Source of the DNA: JALOOE01 sp964423545
GTDB taxonomy: Bacteria > Chloroflexota > Anaerolineae > CG2-30-64-16
Length of the DNA stretch: 45,283 bases
Assembly (NCBI GenBank): GCA_964423545.1
Contig: CAYRFV010000008.1
Span: 1-45,283 of the forward strand
Direction of reading: 5' to 3'
Part shown: positions 1-10,300 of the stretch, piece by piece
Layout: each line of letters opens with the position of its first letter
Numbering within the stretch: position 1 is the stretch's first letter
Program-made: the position numbers and the translations under genes
The notes under the pieces: model-generated
Databases searched by the model: none
Seen by the model: the letters and a program-made list of their open reading frames with translations, nothing else
What the model was told of the DNA's origin: nothing

Positions 1-1
1 G

Positions 2-967
2 GCCTGGGCGCCCGATCGCATGTGGCGCGAAGATGCCGATGCGGGCCAGGTGGGAGCCACCTGGACCGGCGAGTTTTTGCCGCTGACAGTCACGGAGCAG
101 CGCTGGGCGCTCGGTCGACCGCGCGAGGGCGCGACCGACGGTCCCTCGCTGGCGCCGCGGCCGACAGTGCGGTTGGTGCGGGTCGGCTACGACCAGGTGA
201 CGCTGGAGATCCGATCTTCCATTCCATGGAGCATCCGTCTGCATCAGTTTCACCTGCCGGCCTGGCGCGCCTGGCTGGATGACCGGCCGCTCGGCACGCG
301 GCCCACCGGCGAACTGGGACTGGTCACAGCCGATGTGCCGGCGGGCGGCGGCAATCTGACGTTTCGCTTCGGCCCGACGACTGAGTGGCTGTTCGCCGCT
401 GCGCTTGCTGCGGGCGCCGCAGGGGTCTGGGCTGCACTGGCGTGGCGCGAGAGCCGGCGCGCCGGGGAGCGGAAACTGGCAGTGATGGCGGTTGTCCTGT
501 TGCTGGCGGTGACGGTGCTCGGCCTGAACCGGCTGGGCGTGGGCCAACGAACCTGGACGCCGCGACCCGCCAGCGCCGTCGTGGGCGATGCAGCGCTCCT
601 GCTGGGCTCTGATGCGGCGCCCGCGCGCAGCGCGGACGCGCTCGATGTAACGCTCTACTGGTTGGCATTGCGAGACATCGGTGCGGTCTACAAGACATTT
701 GTGCACCTGGTGGGGACGGACGGTGCAGTGGTCGCCCAACACGACGGCGACCCGGCTGGCGGCTTCACTCCGACAAGTCGTTGGCGCGCCGGTGAGTTGA
801 TCGCTGACCGCCACCGCATCCCATTGCCACCGGACTCGCCGCCCGGGGTATACAGCCTGAAGGCCGGTATGTATCAGCCGGAGCCACTGCGCAATCTGCC
901 GGTCGACCCGGCGACGGCAGACGGCCGCGTGGACCTGGGTCGCGTGTATCTGCCTGCGGAGGAGTGA
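2..967 (+). CDS. C-terminal part of a large membrane protein (YfhO/PTPS-related or GT-C type), 5' truncated by window
   Basis: The frame is open to the first bases of the window, so the first in-frame ATG (20) is probably internal and the N-terminus lies outside. The visible part has a soluble beta-rich stretch (about residues 10-120), two closely spaced hydrophobic segments (about 125-150 and 158-175) and a C-terminal beta-rich module (about 190-300) with the pattern VTLYW, YKTFVHL, PTSRW, PPGVYSL. The same module occurs in the next gene (twice) and in weaker form at the end of the gene at 7320. Such tails are found on polytopic membrane proteins of cell-surface glycan assembly; that assignment is inference from context. 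The stop is 114 nt before the preferred start of the next gene, suggesting one operon. Confidence 0.6.
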   Translation, partial: AWAPDRMWREDADAGQVGATWTGEFLPLTVTEQRWALGRPREGATDGPSLAPRPTVRLVRVGYDQVTLEIRSSIPWSIRLHQFHLPAWRAWLDDRPLGTRPTGELGLVTADVPAGGGNLTFRFGPTTEWLFAAALAAGAAGVWAALAWRESRRAGERKLAVMAVVLLLAVTVLGLNRLGVGQRTWTPRPASAVVGDAALLLGSDAAPARSADALDVTLYWLALRDIGAVYKTFVHLVGTDGAVVAQHDGDPAGGFTPTSRWRAGELIADRHRIPLPPDSPPGVYSLKAGMYQPEPLRNLPVDPATADGRVDLGRVYLPAEE

Positions 968-1081
968 CACGATGGTTGTGATGGCGCAGCATTCGCGCAA
1001 CAGTGGTTGGCCATCCCGTCGGGCCGCGCACGGCACAGACGACCGCGGGCGAAGCCAGGGGGCGTTGGGAACCTGCGTCTG

Positions 1082-3373
1082 ATGATGACTACTATCAGGC
1101 GCCATCGAGCCGCCGTCTTGATCGTCTGTCTCTATCTGGCTCTCGGCGCCGTCTACAGCATTGCCAGTCCCTTGTTCGAGCCCAGTGACGAGCACAACCA
1201 CTATCCGTTCGTCCAACGCCTGGCGACGGGCGGCGGTCTGCCTATCCAGCGCGCCGGCGAGAAGACGCTGTGGGGGCAGGAGGGCAGCCAGCCTCCGCTT
1301 TACTATGCTGTCACCGCATGGCTGACATCGTGGATCAACACAGACGACATGGCCGCGTTGCTCTATCGCAATCCGCACGACCAACGGGGCGTCCCGGGCA
1401 CAACCGACAATGTCAACATGTACATTCACGCAGAGGAGTCGTTCCCCTGGCGCAACACCGCGCTGGCAGTTCATCTGATCCGGCTCTTCTCCGTGCTGCT
1501 GGGCGCTGGAACCATCCTCTGCACCTACACGATCGCAGCCTGGCTGTTTCCGAACCAGCCGGCCATTGCCTCAACGGCGATGGCGCTCAACGCGTTTCTT
1601 CCGATGTTCATCTTCATCAGCGCCTCAGTCAATAACGACAACCTGGTGATTTTCCTGTCGTCCCTGGCGCTGCTGCTGCTGCTGCGCATGATCAGGCGCG
1701 GGGCGAGCGCCTGGCAATTGGCCGGGGTGGGGGGAGTGATCGGCCTGGCTTGCCTGGCGAAGCTGAGCGCACTGGGGCTGCTGCCGCTGGCCTGCCTGGC
1801 GCTCGCGCTGCGGTCGTTCCGCGTCCATCGTGAGCAGGGGGATGATCACCGTCTTCTTCGCACGGCAGCGCGCTGGATCGGGAGCTGCACGCTGGTGATC
1901 GCGCCGGCGCTTCTCCTCGCCGGTTGGTGGTACGTGCGCAACGTACAGCTCTACGGCGACGTGTTGGGACTGGGGGCTATGGTTGCCATCGCCGGGGGAA
2001 GACCGCCGCTCAGCTCTCTGTCCGACTTGCTGGGCGAGTTTCGCGGGTTCCGCTACAGCTTCTGGGGCGTGCTGGGTGGGTTCAACGTGCTGCTCCGCCC
2101 CACCTGGGTCTACATGCTGCTGGATATCGCGTCGGTGCTGGCGCTGACCGGCCTGGCGGTGTGGGTATGGTGCAAGTGGCGGGGGCGTGCACAGGCGCCG
2201 TGGTCGGAGCTCGTGCTGCTGGCGGCATGGATCGGCATCGAGGCGGCGGCGCTGCTTCGATGGACCTCGACGACTCTGGCCTCGCAGGGACGGCTGATGT
2301 TCGCGGCGCTCTCCGCGATCTGCCTGTTCCTGGCCCTGGGCCTGGTCGGCTTGCTGCCGCCGCGCGGCCAGCGCGTCGCGGCATGGGGCGTGGGCGGACT
2401 GCTGTTTCTGCTGGCTGCCAGCACGCCCTTCGTGACGCTCCGTCCGGCCTACGCGCCTGCTCCGCTGCTGACGACTGCGGATGTGCCCGCTTCGGCAAAG
2501 CGGTTCGACGTGGACTATGGCGGCGTCATGCGATTGCTGGCGTTCGATGTGGGCCAGGAGCGCGTGCAACCCGGCGACCTGCTGCCGGTGACCCTCTACT
2601 GGCAGGCGCTGAAGCCCATGGCCGAGGACTTCAGCATCTACCTGCAGCTGTTCGGATGGCAGCAAGACCTGGGGCAGCGCGACAGCTATCCCGGTGGGGG
2701 CGCGCGGCCCACCAGCCGTCTGGAGCCCGGCCAGGTGGTGGCAGACACCTACTTCATTCCGGTGCGACCGGATGCCAGGGGTCCCGCGCCGGCCTGGCTT
2801 TCGGCCGGATTGTATCGGTTGAGTAGCCAGGAGAAGCTGCCTGCGACCGACGCGCAGGGCAAGCCGGTGATCTTCCCGATCCTGACAAAGCTTGCGCTCG
2901 ACAGCCCCACGGCGACGCTGGCCGGCGCGCGCCCGATCGAGGCGGATCGGGAAGGCGTCAGTTTCGGAGGTCGCGTCCGGTTGGCCAGGTTCGATCTCGC
3001 GGCCGGCGAGCAGGCGGTGGTCTCGATACGAGCTGGTCAGGTGATGACGGTGACCCTCTACTGGCAGACCCTTGCGCCGATCGGCGCAGATTACAAGGCC
3101 TTTGTCCACCTGCGCGATGCGGCGGATCGTACGGTCGCCCAGGTCGATGCGCCGCCGCTGCAGGGCTTCTATCCGAGCTCCGCCTGGCAGCCAGGCGAGA
3201 TACTCAACGACACACAGCAGATCGTGCTGCCCGCCGATCTGGCGCCGGGGCGGTATCGCATCGTCGCCGGATTGTACCATGCGCAAAGTGGGGAGCGCCT
3301 GGAGGTGTTCGACTCGGCCGGCAACCGTTCGGGCAACGAGGCGCTGATCGCTACCGTGCAGGCCGGCCCCTGA
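1082..3373 (+). CDS. Polytopic GT-C-like membrane protein (DUF2142-like), with two C-terminal beta modules
   Basis: Probable membrane glycosyltransferase of the GT-C superfamily acting on lipid-linked sugars at the outer face of the membrane. The N-terminus has a membrane helix followed by FEPSDEHNHYPFVQ, an acidic DE motif in the first extracytoplasmic loop as in GT-C enzymes. About ten further hydrophobic segments follow to about residue 470. The C-terminal 290 residues hold two copies of the beta-rich module (VTLYWQAL near nt 2590, VTLYWQTL near nt 3050). I chose the ATG pair at 1082/1085, directly before the first basic and membrane segment, over an upstream in-frame TTG at 1007, which adds a non-conserved-looking Arg-rich leader. 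No strong Shine-Dalgarno is visible for either. Substrate unknown; DUF2142 or PMT family assignment needs a profile search. Confidence 0.72.
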   Translation: MMTTIRRHRAAVLIVCLYLALGAVYSIASPLFEPSDEHNHYPFVQRLATGGGLPIQRAGEKTLWGQEGSQPPLYYAVTAWLTSWINTDDMAALLYRNPHDQRGVPGTTDNVNMYIHAEESFPWRNTALAVHLIRLFSVLLGAGTILCTYTIAAWLFPNQPAIASTAMALNAFLPMFIFISASVNNDNLVIFLSSLALLLLLRMIRRGASAWQLAGVGGVIGLACLAKLSALGLLPLACLALALRSFRVHREQGDDHRLLRTAARWIGSCTLVIAPALLLAGWWYVRNVQLYGDVLGLGAMVAIAGGRPPLSSLSDLLGEFRGFRYSFWGVLGGFNVLLRPTWVYMLLDIASVLALTGLAVWVWCKWRGRAQAPWSELVLLAAWIGIEAAALLRWTSTTLASQGRLMFAALSAICLFLALGLVGLLPPRGQRVAAWGVGGLLFLLAASTPFVTLRPAYAPAPLLTTADVPASAKRFDVDYGGVMRLLAFDVGQERVQPGDLLPVTLYWQALKPMAEDFSIYLQLFGWQQDLGQRDSYPGGGARPTSRLEPGQVVADTYFIPVRPDARGPAPAWLSAGLYRLSSQEKLPATDAQGKPVIFPILTKLALDSPTATLAGARPIEADREGVSFGGRVRLARFDLAAGEQAVVSIRAGQVMTVTLYWQTLAPIGADYKAFVHLRDAADRTVAQVDAPPLQGFYPSSAWQPGEILNDTQQIVLPADLAPGRYRIVAGLYHAQSGERLEVFDSAGNRSGNEALIATVQAGP

Positions 3374-3435
3374 CGTTGACGCGGCTCCCCCGGAGGTTGG
3401 CTGTGCCCCCCGGACGAGCCGCGCAGATGCCTCCC

Positions 3436-4215
3436 CTAGGGCGCAGGTGCGCCGATCTTGTTGATCAGGTCGATCATCGCCTCTTGGCTCACCGTGAGAA
3501 GACCGCGTTGTGGTCGGTCCAGGTCGGCGATCAGGAAGAGGACCGACGCGAAAACCAGGGCCATGAGGATCGATACGGGCCAGCTGTGCTCCCCTGTCAG
3601 CCCAAACTGATAACCCATTGCAGCCATAGTGAACATGGTCACGAGGTACAGGGTCAGCCAGATTATGTCAGGAATGCGGTTGCGACCGGCCGTGATGCGC
3701 GTCGCATCCAGATCGATGACCTCGTTCAGCGATTGGACCAATAGCCCAACCACAACCGACTCGGGGTTCTGCTGGGAAGCAGTGACCGCGCTTGCCCACA
3801 GCCGGTCATGCAAGGCGCTCGACCTTGTGGCAACTTCTGGCGACATGATCGACGTCACGCCGCCCTTCCGCAGCGCCGCGTACTCGCGCAGCAGGCTGCG
3901 GAGTTCGCTGCGCTGCGGCTCCGGCGCCAACTCCGCTCGCAGATAGGCGGTGCCGATCGCATTGGCTTCTTCCAGCACTAACTGTTTCCGAGTGTCGTAA
4001 CGTGAGGCGGCCATCCCGAAGGTGAAGGCCAACAGGAAGGCCAACAGGCCGAGGGTTGCGCCCACCACCGCACCCACCGGCGCTTCCTTCTCATGCTGCG
4101 GGCGCAGGCGCATGGTGTTCCCTACACGCCAGCCAACCTCTGCTGAGACCAAGACGATCGCGGCGGTGATGACGTAGAGCGCCCAAAGGGGCAATGCTTC
4201 AATGAATCCAGCCAT
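3436..4215 (-). CDS. DUF4239 (bestrophin-like) family membrane protein
   Basis: About 259 residues. An N-terminal membrane helix (about residues 5-27) precedes a hydrophobic stretch with the family-typical run GATLGLLAFLLAFTFGMA, then SRYDTRKQLVLEEANAIGTA and an AYLRAELAPEP-type segment. Two further helices lie near the C-terminus (about residues 185-245). This layout matches DUF4239 proteins, which are distantly related to bestrophin channels; the biochemical role is not established. The ATG at 4215 is preferred because the only purine-rich ribosome-binding sequence (GGGAGGAG) lies just upstream, inside the longer reading that would begin at a TTG at 4245. It is convergent with the gene to its left and no strong terminator is seen between them. 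Confidence 0.8.
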   Translation of the reverse strand: MAGFIEALPLWALYVITAAIVLVSAEVGWRVGNTMRLRPQHEKEAPVGAVVGATLGLLAFLLAFTFGMAASRYDTRKQLVLEEANAIGTAYLRAELAPEPQRSELRSLLREYAALRKGGVTSIMSPEVATRSSALHDRLWASAVTASQQNPESVVVGLLVQSLNEVIDLDATRITAGRNRIPDIIWLTLYLVTMFTMAAMGYQFGLTGEHSWPVSILMALVFASVLFLIADLDRPQRGLLTVSQEAMIDLINKIGAPAP

Positions 4216-4266
4216 AGGTCGCCAACTGACTCCTCCCTCGTGCAACGAAGATCGCCCCCAGGTCGG

Positions 4267-4557
4267 TCAGCGCGTCCGGCTGTAGGTATAGTCCTCTCGT
4301 TCGCCGCCCCCTGCAAACAACTCACGCGGGAGCGGAGAGCGGGTCTTGTTCATCTCGCCGTGCGCGTCCAGCGCTGCCTGATCGGTCCAGAGTTCCAGCA
4401 GCACCAATCTGTCGGGGTGCACTGCGCTCCGAAAGATTTCGAACTGCTCGCACCCAGGCTCCTGCGCGACCTCGGCGCAGCGCGCTGCGAACGCGTGCGC
4501 GAGCTCGGCGCCCTTACCGGGCGCTGCCGTGAACGTGATGACCAAGCGAACTGCCAT
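4267..4557 (-). CDS. Small antibiotic-biosynthesis-monooxygenase (ABM) fold protein
   Basis: A 96-residue protein with the ABM/YgiN dimeric alpha-beta barrel pattern: MAVRLVITFTAAPGKGAEL, then a helix, EPGCEQFEIFRSAVHPDR, LVLLELWTDQAALDAH and a C-terminal strand. Members include quinol monooxygenases, heme-degrading enzymes and many of unknown function; nothing here fixes the substrate. The start at 4557 is preceded by AGGGGGG at a good distance. A promoter match lies just upstream, so the gene is probably transcribed on its own, separate from the DUF2079 gene behind it. A longer in-frame reading up to 4713 overlaps that gene and lacks ABM similarity. Confidence 0.8.
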   Translation of the reverse strand: MAVRLVITFTAAPGKGAELAHAFAARCAEVAQEPGCEQFEIFRSAVHPDRLVLLELWTDQAALDAHGEMNKTRSPLPRELFAGGGEREDYTYSRTR

Positions 4558-4601
4558 ATACCCCCCTGTATCTTTTCGGGACGAAAGTGACCAGCGAGAC
4601 C

Positions 4602-4630
4602 ATACTACCCTGACTGCGTGTGGTTGGCAA
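4602..4630 (-). promoter_or_regulatory. Candidate sigma-70 promoter of the ABM gene
   Basis: On the minus strand TTGCCA (5 of 6 to consensus) is followed by exactly 17 nt and TAGTAT (4 of 6). It lies about 45 nt upstream of the ABM start codon. Prediction from sequence only. Confidence 0.5.
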
Positions 4631-4693
4631 GCCGTATGAGCTGGATGCAGCAGACGCTCGCCTCCCCAAGCTCCTTGCATCGTCGAGGTCGAT

Positions 4694-7171
4694 CTATCGC
4701 GGCCACAGCTCAATCGGAGTCACCCTGATGACATCCAGCCCGAGCATCCCCTGTCCTGCATACTGCACCCGGAATTCCAGGTCCTCCAGCGGCTGGTCGG
4801 ATTCGAACTCCAGGGCGAACGGCTGATAGCGATCGGGCGCCGAGAACTCCGTGTCCAGGACCTCACGCGAGGCGCGCGGATAGCCATCTCTGTGCGTGAA
4901 GACATCGATGGTCGCCACTCGCCGGGCGAGGTCGGTGCGATCCGTCTTGAGGATGAATTCGGCGCGATATTTGCCCGGCGGCAGATCGGTGTAAGGGCCG
5001 AAGACCAGTGCAGTCTTGCCGTCGGGCCGCAGCGACGCGGGCGTGGCAATGCGCGCCCCCTCGCGGCTGGCTGCTGGATCGAAGACGGCCGGCGCGTCGA
5101 GGTCGCTTCTCAGGTGCTCAGCCTCGTAGCGTGCCGAGTAGAGGGTGCGTATCGCCTCATCGTTGCGCGCGGTGTCCCCACCGCGTCGAAGCAGCATCAC
5201 GCCGTCCTCCAGCCCGATCAGCCCGAACTGACCGCTCCGGATCGACGGCAGCATATCGCGGATTGCGCGCTCCCGCGCCTTCAGTCCTTCGTGCGGCCAG
5301 TAGTTGGCGGTTGGGTCGGTGTCGAGCAGCAGGTATTCGGCGTCAGCCACATCCGGGAAGAGATAGATGGTGCGGCGAGCCGTCAGGTGTGGGGCGATAT
5401 CGCTCATCGTGCTGACAGCAGCTTCGCCCGGCGCCTGGCGCACGAAGCTCTCCACGACTGCCGCGTGGGGGTCGGGTCGCGGGAATGGCAGCCCGTGCAC
5501 CGAGATGACGCGCCCGAATTGATAGCTCATGGCAAGGCCGGCGACGAGCAGGCTCGAGGTCAGGGCAATGATCTCAGGGGGGAAAGACCCGAATGAGGCG
5601 CCTGGCGCTTCTGCGACCTCGCGCGACCTGGCCGCAAAGCGCTGAGCGCCCAGGATCGCCAGGAAGAAGACGAACGGGATCAGGTGCGCTGAGTAGTGAT
5701 ACGTGATGTTGTACTGCGTGTGCGCCGAGGTCAGCAGCAGCACGGCCAGCGACGGCATCGCCGGCAGCCAGGCCAGAGCGGGCGCGAGCAGTGGCAGGCA
5801 GAGCACTGGAAGGAGAATCTGAACGAGGAAAATGAGCTTCTGCTGGTTGCCCAGGATACTGATGACGGTGTAGATCGGATTCGTGAAGAGGGTCCAGGCG
5901 ACCCCGGCCGCGCCCTGGGCGCCTGGCGCTATCATCCCGCCGAAGCGCGTGTCGATCTGAGGTTGGCCGCCGAGGGAGGGCATCAGCCAGCCGGTCACGA
6001 TGACGAAGTAGGCCACGCCGATCAACGCCAGCATCGCGCCGAGCCGGTGGCGACGCTTGCCCAGGAAAACATAGACGCCAATCGCCGCCACCGTCAGCGC
6101 AACCTCTTCTTTGACGCTAAGCGCCAGGCCAAGCGCTGCCAGAAACAACAGATCACGGCCGGCCTCCAGGAAGTAGAGCGCAAACAGGAGCAGGACGCAC
6201 ACCAGTGCAATCTGATGGAAGTCCTTCAGGTTGACGCCGTGCAGCGCGGGATAGAGCAGATAGCTTGCAGCGAACGCCACGGCCAGCAGCGAGCTGCGCG
6301 TCTTGTGCTGTGCGAGCAGGTAGGTGGGGATGGCCCCGGCTGCCAGGAACAGGCTCTGCACCACGAGCAGGGTGCGCGCATCCTGACGGAGGGCGTAGAT
6401 TGGCGCCAGCAAATAGAGAATCGGCGAGAAGTGATCACCGATGTAGTTGATCGCGTACGGCCCATAGAGGGTCGTGCGCATTGCGCCGCCGTGCAGGATG
6501 TTGTAGATCGCCTGGTCATGGATGCCCAGGTCGAAGGCGTGGGTCATGAAGCTATTGTGCCTAGCCACGGAGAGCGCAGCCATGAAGAGCGCATAAACGG
6601 TGGCGAGCGCCAGCGTGATCATCAGGCCGGCGCGGGCAGAGTAGTGACGAGTGACGAGCGACGCGTGCTGACTGTCGAGTGATGCTTCGCGGAGAGGCGC
6701 CGGCACGTCCTCCGGCAGCATCAGGACGCTGCGCATGGCGAAATAGGTTAGAGCGGCAGCCGCTGCAGTGGCGCCGAAGACGACAAACGGTGCATCTTGC
6801 GCCAGTCCGGGGATGGCCACGATCGGCAGGAGAGGCAAAGGCGCGGCCAGGAAGATGAGCCGGGAGGCGCGATGCAGCGCTGCCTCCACAGTTCGCGGCC
6901 AGGAGCGTGCCAACGCCCAGCCCGCCAACAGCCACAACAGCAGTGCGGCGATCATGCCGCCTACCAGGAGCAGAGCCAGGCTGCGCCGCGCCTCGAACGG
7001 CAGTGCGTTCTTCCAGATATAGATAGGCAGAATGGCCGGATGCGTTATCTCCCAGAGGAACATGACCATGGCATAGCCGCCGACTGCGGCCAGGGCGGCA
7101 TCGGTCCAGTGTTCCCTCTTGCGCAGGTAGGGCAGGATGGCCCGCAAGGACGGTCGTCGATCGTCTGGCAT
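4694..7171 (-). CDS. DUF2079 family polytopic membrane protein
   Basis: An 825-residue protein with about 12-14 hydrophobic segments and a soluble C-terminal domain (about residues 590-825). The segment DLGIHDQAIYNILHGG, followed by GDHFSPILYLLAPIYAL and later KDFHQIAL, is the characteristic DUF2079 signature; this family belongs to the GT-C clan and probably transfers sugars from lipid carriers, although activity is unproven. The acidic D and the GDHFSP loop are likely active-site elements. The C-terminal region resembles a beta-rich carbohydrate-binding-like domain. The ATG start has GAAGGA at suitable spacing and a good promoter 20-45 nt upstream. It is divergent from the YfhO/PMT fusion gene. 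Confidence 0.88.
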   Translation of the reverse strand: MPDDRRPSLRAILPYLRKREHWTDAALAAVGGYAMVMFLWEITHPAILPIYIWKNALPFEARRSLALLLVGGMIAALLLWLLAGWALARSWPRTVEAALHRASRLIFLAAPLPLLPIVAIPGLAQDAPFVVFGATAAAAALTYFAMRSVLMLPEDVPAPLREASLDSQHASLVTRHYSARAGLMITLALATVYALFMAALSVARHNSFMTHAFDLGIHDQAIYNILHGGAMRTTLYGPYAINYIGDHFSPILYLLAPIYALRQDARTLLVVQSLFLAAGAIPTYLLAQHKTRSSLLAVAFAASYLLYPALHGVNLKDFHQIALVCVLLLFALYFLEAGRDLLFLAALGLALSVKEEVALTVAAIGVYVFLGKRRHRLGAMLALIGVAYFVIVTGWLMPSLGGQPQIDTRFGGMIAPGAQGAAGVAWTLFTNPIYTVISILGNQQKLIFLVQILLPVLCLPLLAPALAWLPAMPSLAVLLLTSAHTQYNITYHYSAHLIPFVFFLAILGAQRFAARSREVAEAPGASFGSFPPEIIALTSSLLVAGLAMSYQFGRVISVHGLPFPRPDPHAAVVESFVRQAPGEAAVSTMSDIAPHLTARRTIYLFPDVADAEYLLLDTDPTANYWPHEGLKARERAIRDMLPSIRSGQFGLIGLEDGVMLLRRGGDTARNDEAIRTLYSARYEAEHLRSDLDAPAVFDPAASREGARIATPASLRPDGKTALVFGPYTDLPPGKYRAEFILKTDRTDLARRVATIDVFTHRDGYPRASREVLDTEFSAPDRYQPFALEFESDQPLEDLEFRVQYAGQGMLGLDVIRVTPIELWPR

Positions 7172-7188
7172 GTTGATCCTTCGGGAGT

Positions 7189-7217
7189 CTTGTAGTCGAT
7201 TTCATCCCATCTGTCAA
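7189..7217 (-). promoter_or_regulatory. Promoter of the DUF2079 gene
   Basis: Minus strand: perfect TTGACA, 17-nt spacer, TACAAG. The predicted start of transcription is close to the ribosome-binding site, giving a very short leader. It shares a 148-bp divergent intergenic region with the promoter of the gene at 7320. Confidence 0.68.
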
Positions 7218-7218
7218 G

Positions 7219-7257
7219 CACTCGGCGCCAGCGCTCGGCGCCAACGGTCGGCGCAAG
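7219..7257. repeat. Three tandem 13-bp direct repeats in a divergent promoter region
   Basis: Three consecutive 13-mers (7219-7231, 7232-7244, 7245-7257) share the core TCGGCGC. They fill the space between the -35 of the leftward promoter and the extended -10 of the rightward promoter, the place where an activator or repressor could contact both. Regulatory role is inference. Confidence 0.5.
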
Positions 7258-7264
7258 CGGTCTG

Positions 7265-7273
7265 TGGTATAAT
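7265..7273 (+). promoter_or_regulatory. Extended -10 promoter of the YfhO/PMT fusion gene
   Basis: TGG followed by a perfect TATAAT (7268-7273), 46 nt before the GTG start. No recognisable -35 lies at 16-18 nt, as is common for extended -10 promoters. The surrounding string TGTGGTATA recurs before the STAS gene at 13247. Confidence 0.62.
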
Positions 7274-7319
7274 CCAGAACCGAAGGGCTTCCCCGAAGTC
7301 CGCTGAACAAGGAGTAGGC

Positions 7320-10300
7320 GTGATATCCGACCGGTTGCGGCGCCGCCGTGCGCGAATCGCCGACCTGCTGGCATTTCTGGGCTACTGGGCACTGACACTT
7401 ATCTTCTATGCTCCGCTGCTGGTGGGCCTGCGCAGCTTCCCGCCGGGCGATTTCACGGATCACTTCCTACCCTTCAGCCTGTTTCAGCGCGCCGAGCTGT
7501 TGGCCGGCCGGCTGCCGCTCTGGAATCCTTACACGTTTTCAGGCCATCCGTTCCTCGCCGATGTGCAGGCTGCAGTCTTCTATCCGCTGAGCAACCTGGT
7601 TCTACTGCTGACCTTGCCGTGGAGTGATCCGGCGGCGCGGCTCTATTGGCTCCAGGTCGAGGCAATCATCCATATTGCACTTGCGGGCGGCTTCACTTAT
7701 CTGCTGGCTCACGCGCTGACTCGTAACCGGCTGGCTGCCTTCCTGGCTGGCTGCACCTTCGCCTTTTCGGGCTACCTGACCGGCTATCCGCCGCTGCAGT
7801 TAGCCGTGCTGAGAACCGCGATCTGGCTGCCGCTGATCCTCTGGCTGTTGCGCCGTGCCGTTGAGCATCCTGAGCTCTGGCGTTGGTGGATCGCTGCTTC
7901 AGCGGCCTACGCAGTTGCGTTTCTGGCCGGTCACTCGCAAACCTTTCTCTTCGTCAGCTATGCGGTCGCTGGGTGGATCGGCGCTCTGCTCATCTCGGCG
8001 GGTCGGCCGCGCGCCCGCTACCTGGGGCGCGTGGCGGCGTTCTATGGCCTGTTCTTGGCTCTCAGCGCCGCGCAACTGGCGCCCAGCGTCGAGTTTGCCG
8101 GGCTGAGCGTTCGTGCTGATGTAGACTACGCCTTCGTCAGCGGCGGCTTTCCACTGCACGACACTTGGCAGCTGCTGCTCCCTGGCGTCACCTCCTCCTT
8201 CGCTTCGTTGCACGTCGGCTTGGCTCCGTTGGGGCTGGCATTCGTGGGCGCGGTGGCTGCAAGCGTGAGCATGGTGCGCGACGGACGACCGACGAGCGAC
8301 GTCGCACGGCGGAGGATGGGCGATCGGCTGGCCGCGCTCTACTTTTTGGCGATGGCGCTGCTGGCGTTGCTGGTGAGCTACGGGAACCACGGGTTTCTGT
8401 ATCCCGTCTTCTACCGGTGGGCGCCGGGGTGGGCGCTCTTCCGCGGCCAGGAACGCGCTGCCTATCTTGTGGCGTTCGGTTTGAGCATGCTGGCCGGATA
8501 CGGCGCGGCAGCGCTCGGCGGGTTGTCTGTACGGCAACGCCGCGCGCTTGGCGTGGGCTATCCGGCGGTCGCCGCAGTGGGGTTGCTGGTTGCGACAGCT
8601 GCCCTATGGCCGTCCGTGGCTGTGGGAGCGAGCGAAGGCGTGCTATGGCGCGGACTGGCGGCCGGCGCGTTCACGCTTGTCGCATGGGGGGTCGTCCTGT
8701 GGCTCGATTTGTCTGAGTCGCGCCGGCTCTGGCTGTTGATCGCACTCACGGTCGCCGGCCTGCTTGCGGCGAATTCCACCGGCAACTTGGCGCCGCGTCG
8801 CGCCTATCCGCCTCTTGCGGCCCTTGCTCTGCGTGAAAACAGTCTCATGAGCGCCGGAAGCGCGCCCGGCAGGGTCCACAACGAGGATGTCCTGTTCGAG
8901 GACTACGGCATGCTGGTCGGCATCGAGGAGGCGTCGGGCAGCAGCCCGTTGCGCCTGGCGCGTTACCAGGCTCTCCTCTCCGATTTTCCGCGAGAGCGGC
9001 TGTGGCGGCTGGCGGGCGTCAAGTGGGTGCTTTCATCGCGGCCGGAATTGCACGTGCCGGTGGAGAGCCGGGCTCCAGTCGTCGCCGGCGATGTGTCCGG
9101 CACGCTCCACCGTCTGGCGGCGGATAACCCGCGGGCATGGGTGGTCCACACGCTGCTCACGATGGACGATGCGCAGGCGCTGCCCCTGTTGGGCGACAAA
9201 CGCTTCGATCCGGAGCAGACTGCGGTGATCCCCCCGCCCGCGTCGCAGGGGCTGGAAGCAGGCGTGCTGGCGTCAGCAGGGCAGGATCGCGTGCGTTTGG
9301 AGCGGATCGCGCCGAATCGCCTGGCTGCGCATGTCCAGAGCGAGCACGGCGGGCTGCTGGTGGTGAGCGAGAACTGGATGCCTGGCTGGCGCGCGACCGT
9401 GGAGCGGGCAGGACCTGCTTCCCCACACGACATCCCGGTGGTGCGCGCTGATCTGACGTTTCTCGGCGTGCCGGTCGAGCCCGGCGAGAGCAGGGTCGAG
9501 CTGACCTATGCTCCTGACAGCGTGCGGTTCGGTCTGGCAGTCAGTGGGTTCGCGCTGCTGTTGCTGGGCGCGGCGGCCGTATGGCGGCGGGTGAGAGGCA
9601 GCGAACGGGGGGCCGCCGAGACAGCGGTGAGGGCCGAAGGTGGCGCCTGTCAGCTTGCCGGTCACCGGGCGTCGGCATTCAGCCGCCCGCGTCTGATGAT
9701 GCTCTTGGTGCTGGCGTTAGCACTCATGCTGCGCGTGTTCCTGTTGGGCTACCAGGAGCTACGCGGCGATGAAGCGTTGGGGCGGCTCTTCACGCTCGAA
9801 CCGTTCGCCGCGATCGTCGCTTCGACGATTACGCTGCGCGAGCCGCATCCAGTGGCCAGTTACTTCGTCGAGAAGGTGTGGCTCGATGCGGCGGGGCATA
9901 GCGAGTTCGCGCTGCGCTTTGCCAGCCTGTGGTTCGGCGTGTTGGCAGTGGCGCTGCTCTACCGCCTCGGTCGGAGGCTTGGTCTGGGATGGCCGGCTTC
10001 GATTATCGCCGCGGCGCTGCTTGCCATCAGCCCCTATGCTATCTGGCACAGCCAGGATGCGCGCATGTACAGCATGAGCCTGGCGCTGACGACCGCCAGC
10101 ACGCTGCTGATGCTGGAAGCACTGGCGCGGGGGCGGTGGTTCAGCTGGCTCGGATACGTGGGGGTGACGTGGCTGGCGCTGCACACGCACTACTACGCCG
10201 CCTACGTCGTCATGGCGCAGAACGTCTTCGTCCTTGGCCGGGCGCTCTGGGCACCGCCTGAACGTGGGCGTCTACCGGCGTGGCTGGCGGCGCAGGCGGC

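Noticed and set aside
1625..3286. 553-codon minus-strand frame over the GT-C-like gene
   Set aside because: GC-rich antisense artefact; no ribosome-binding site and Arg/Gln-rich composition.
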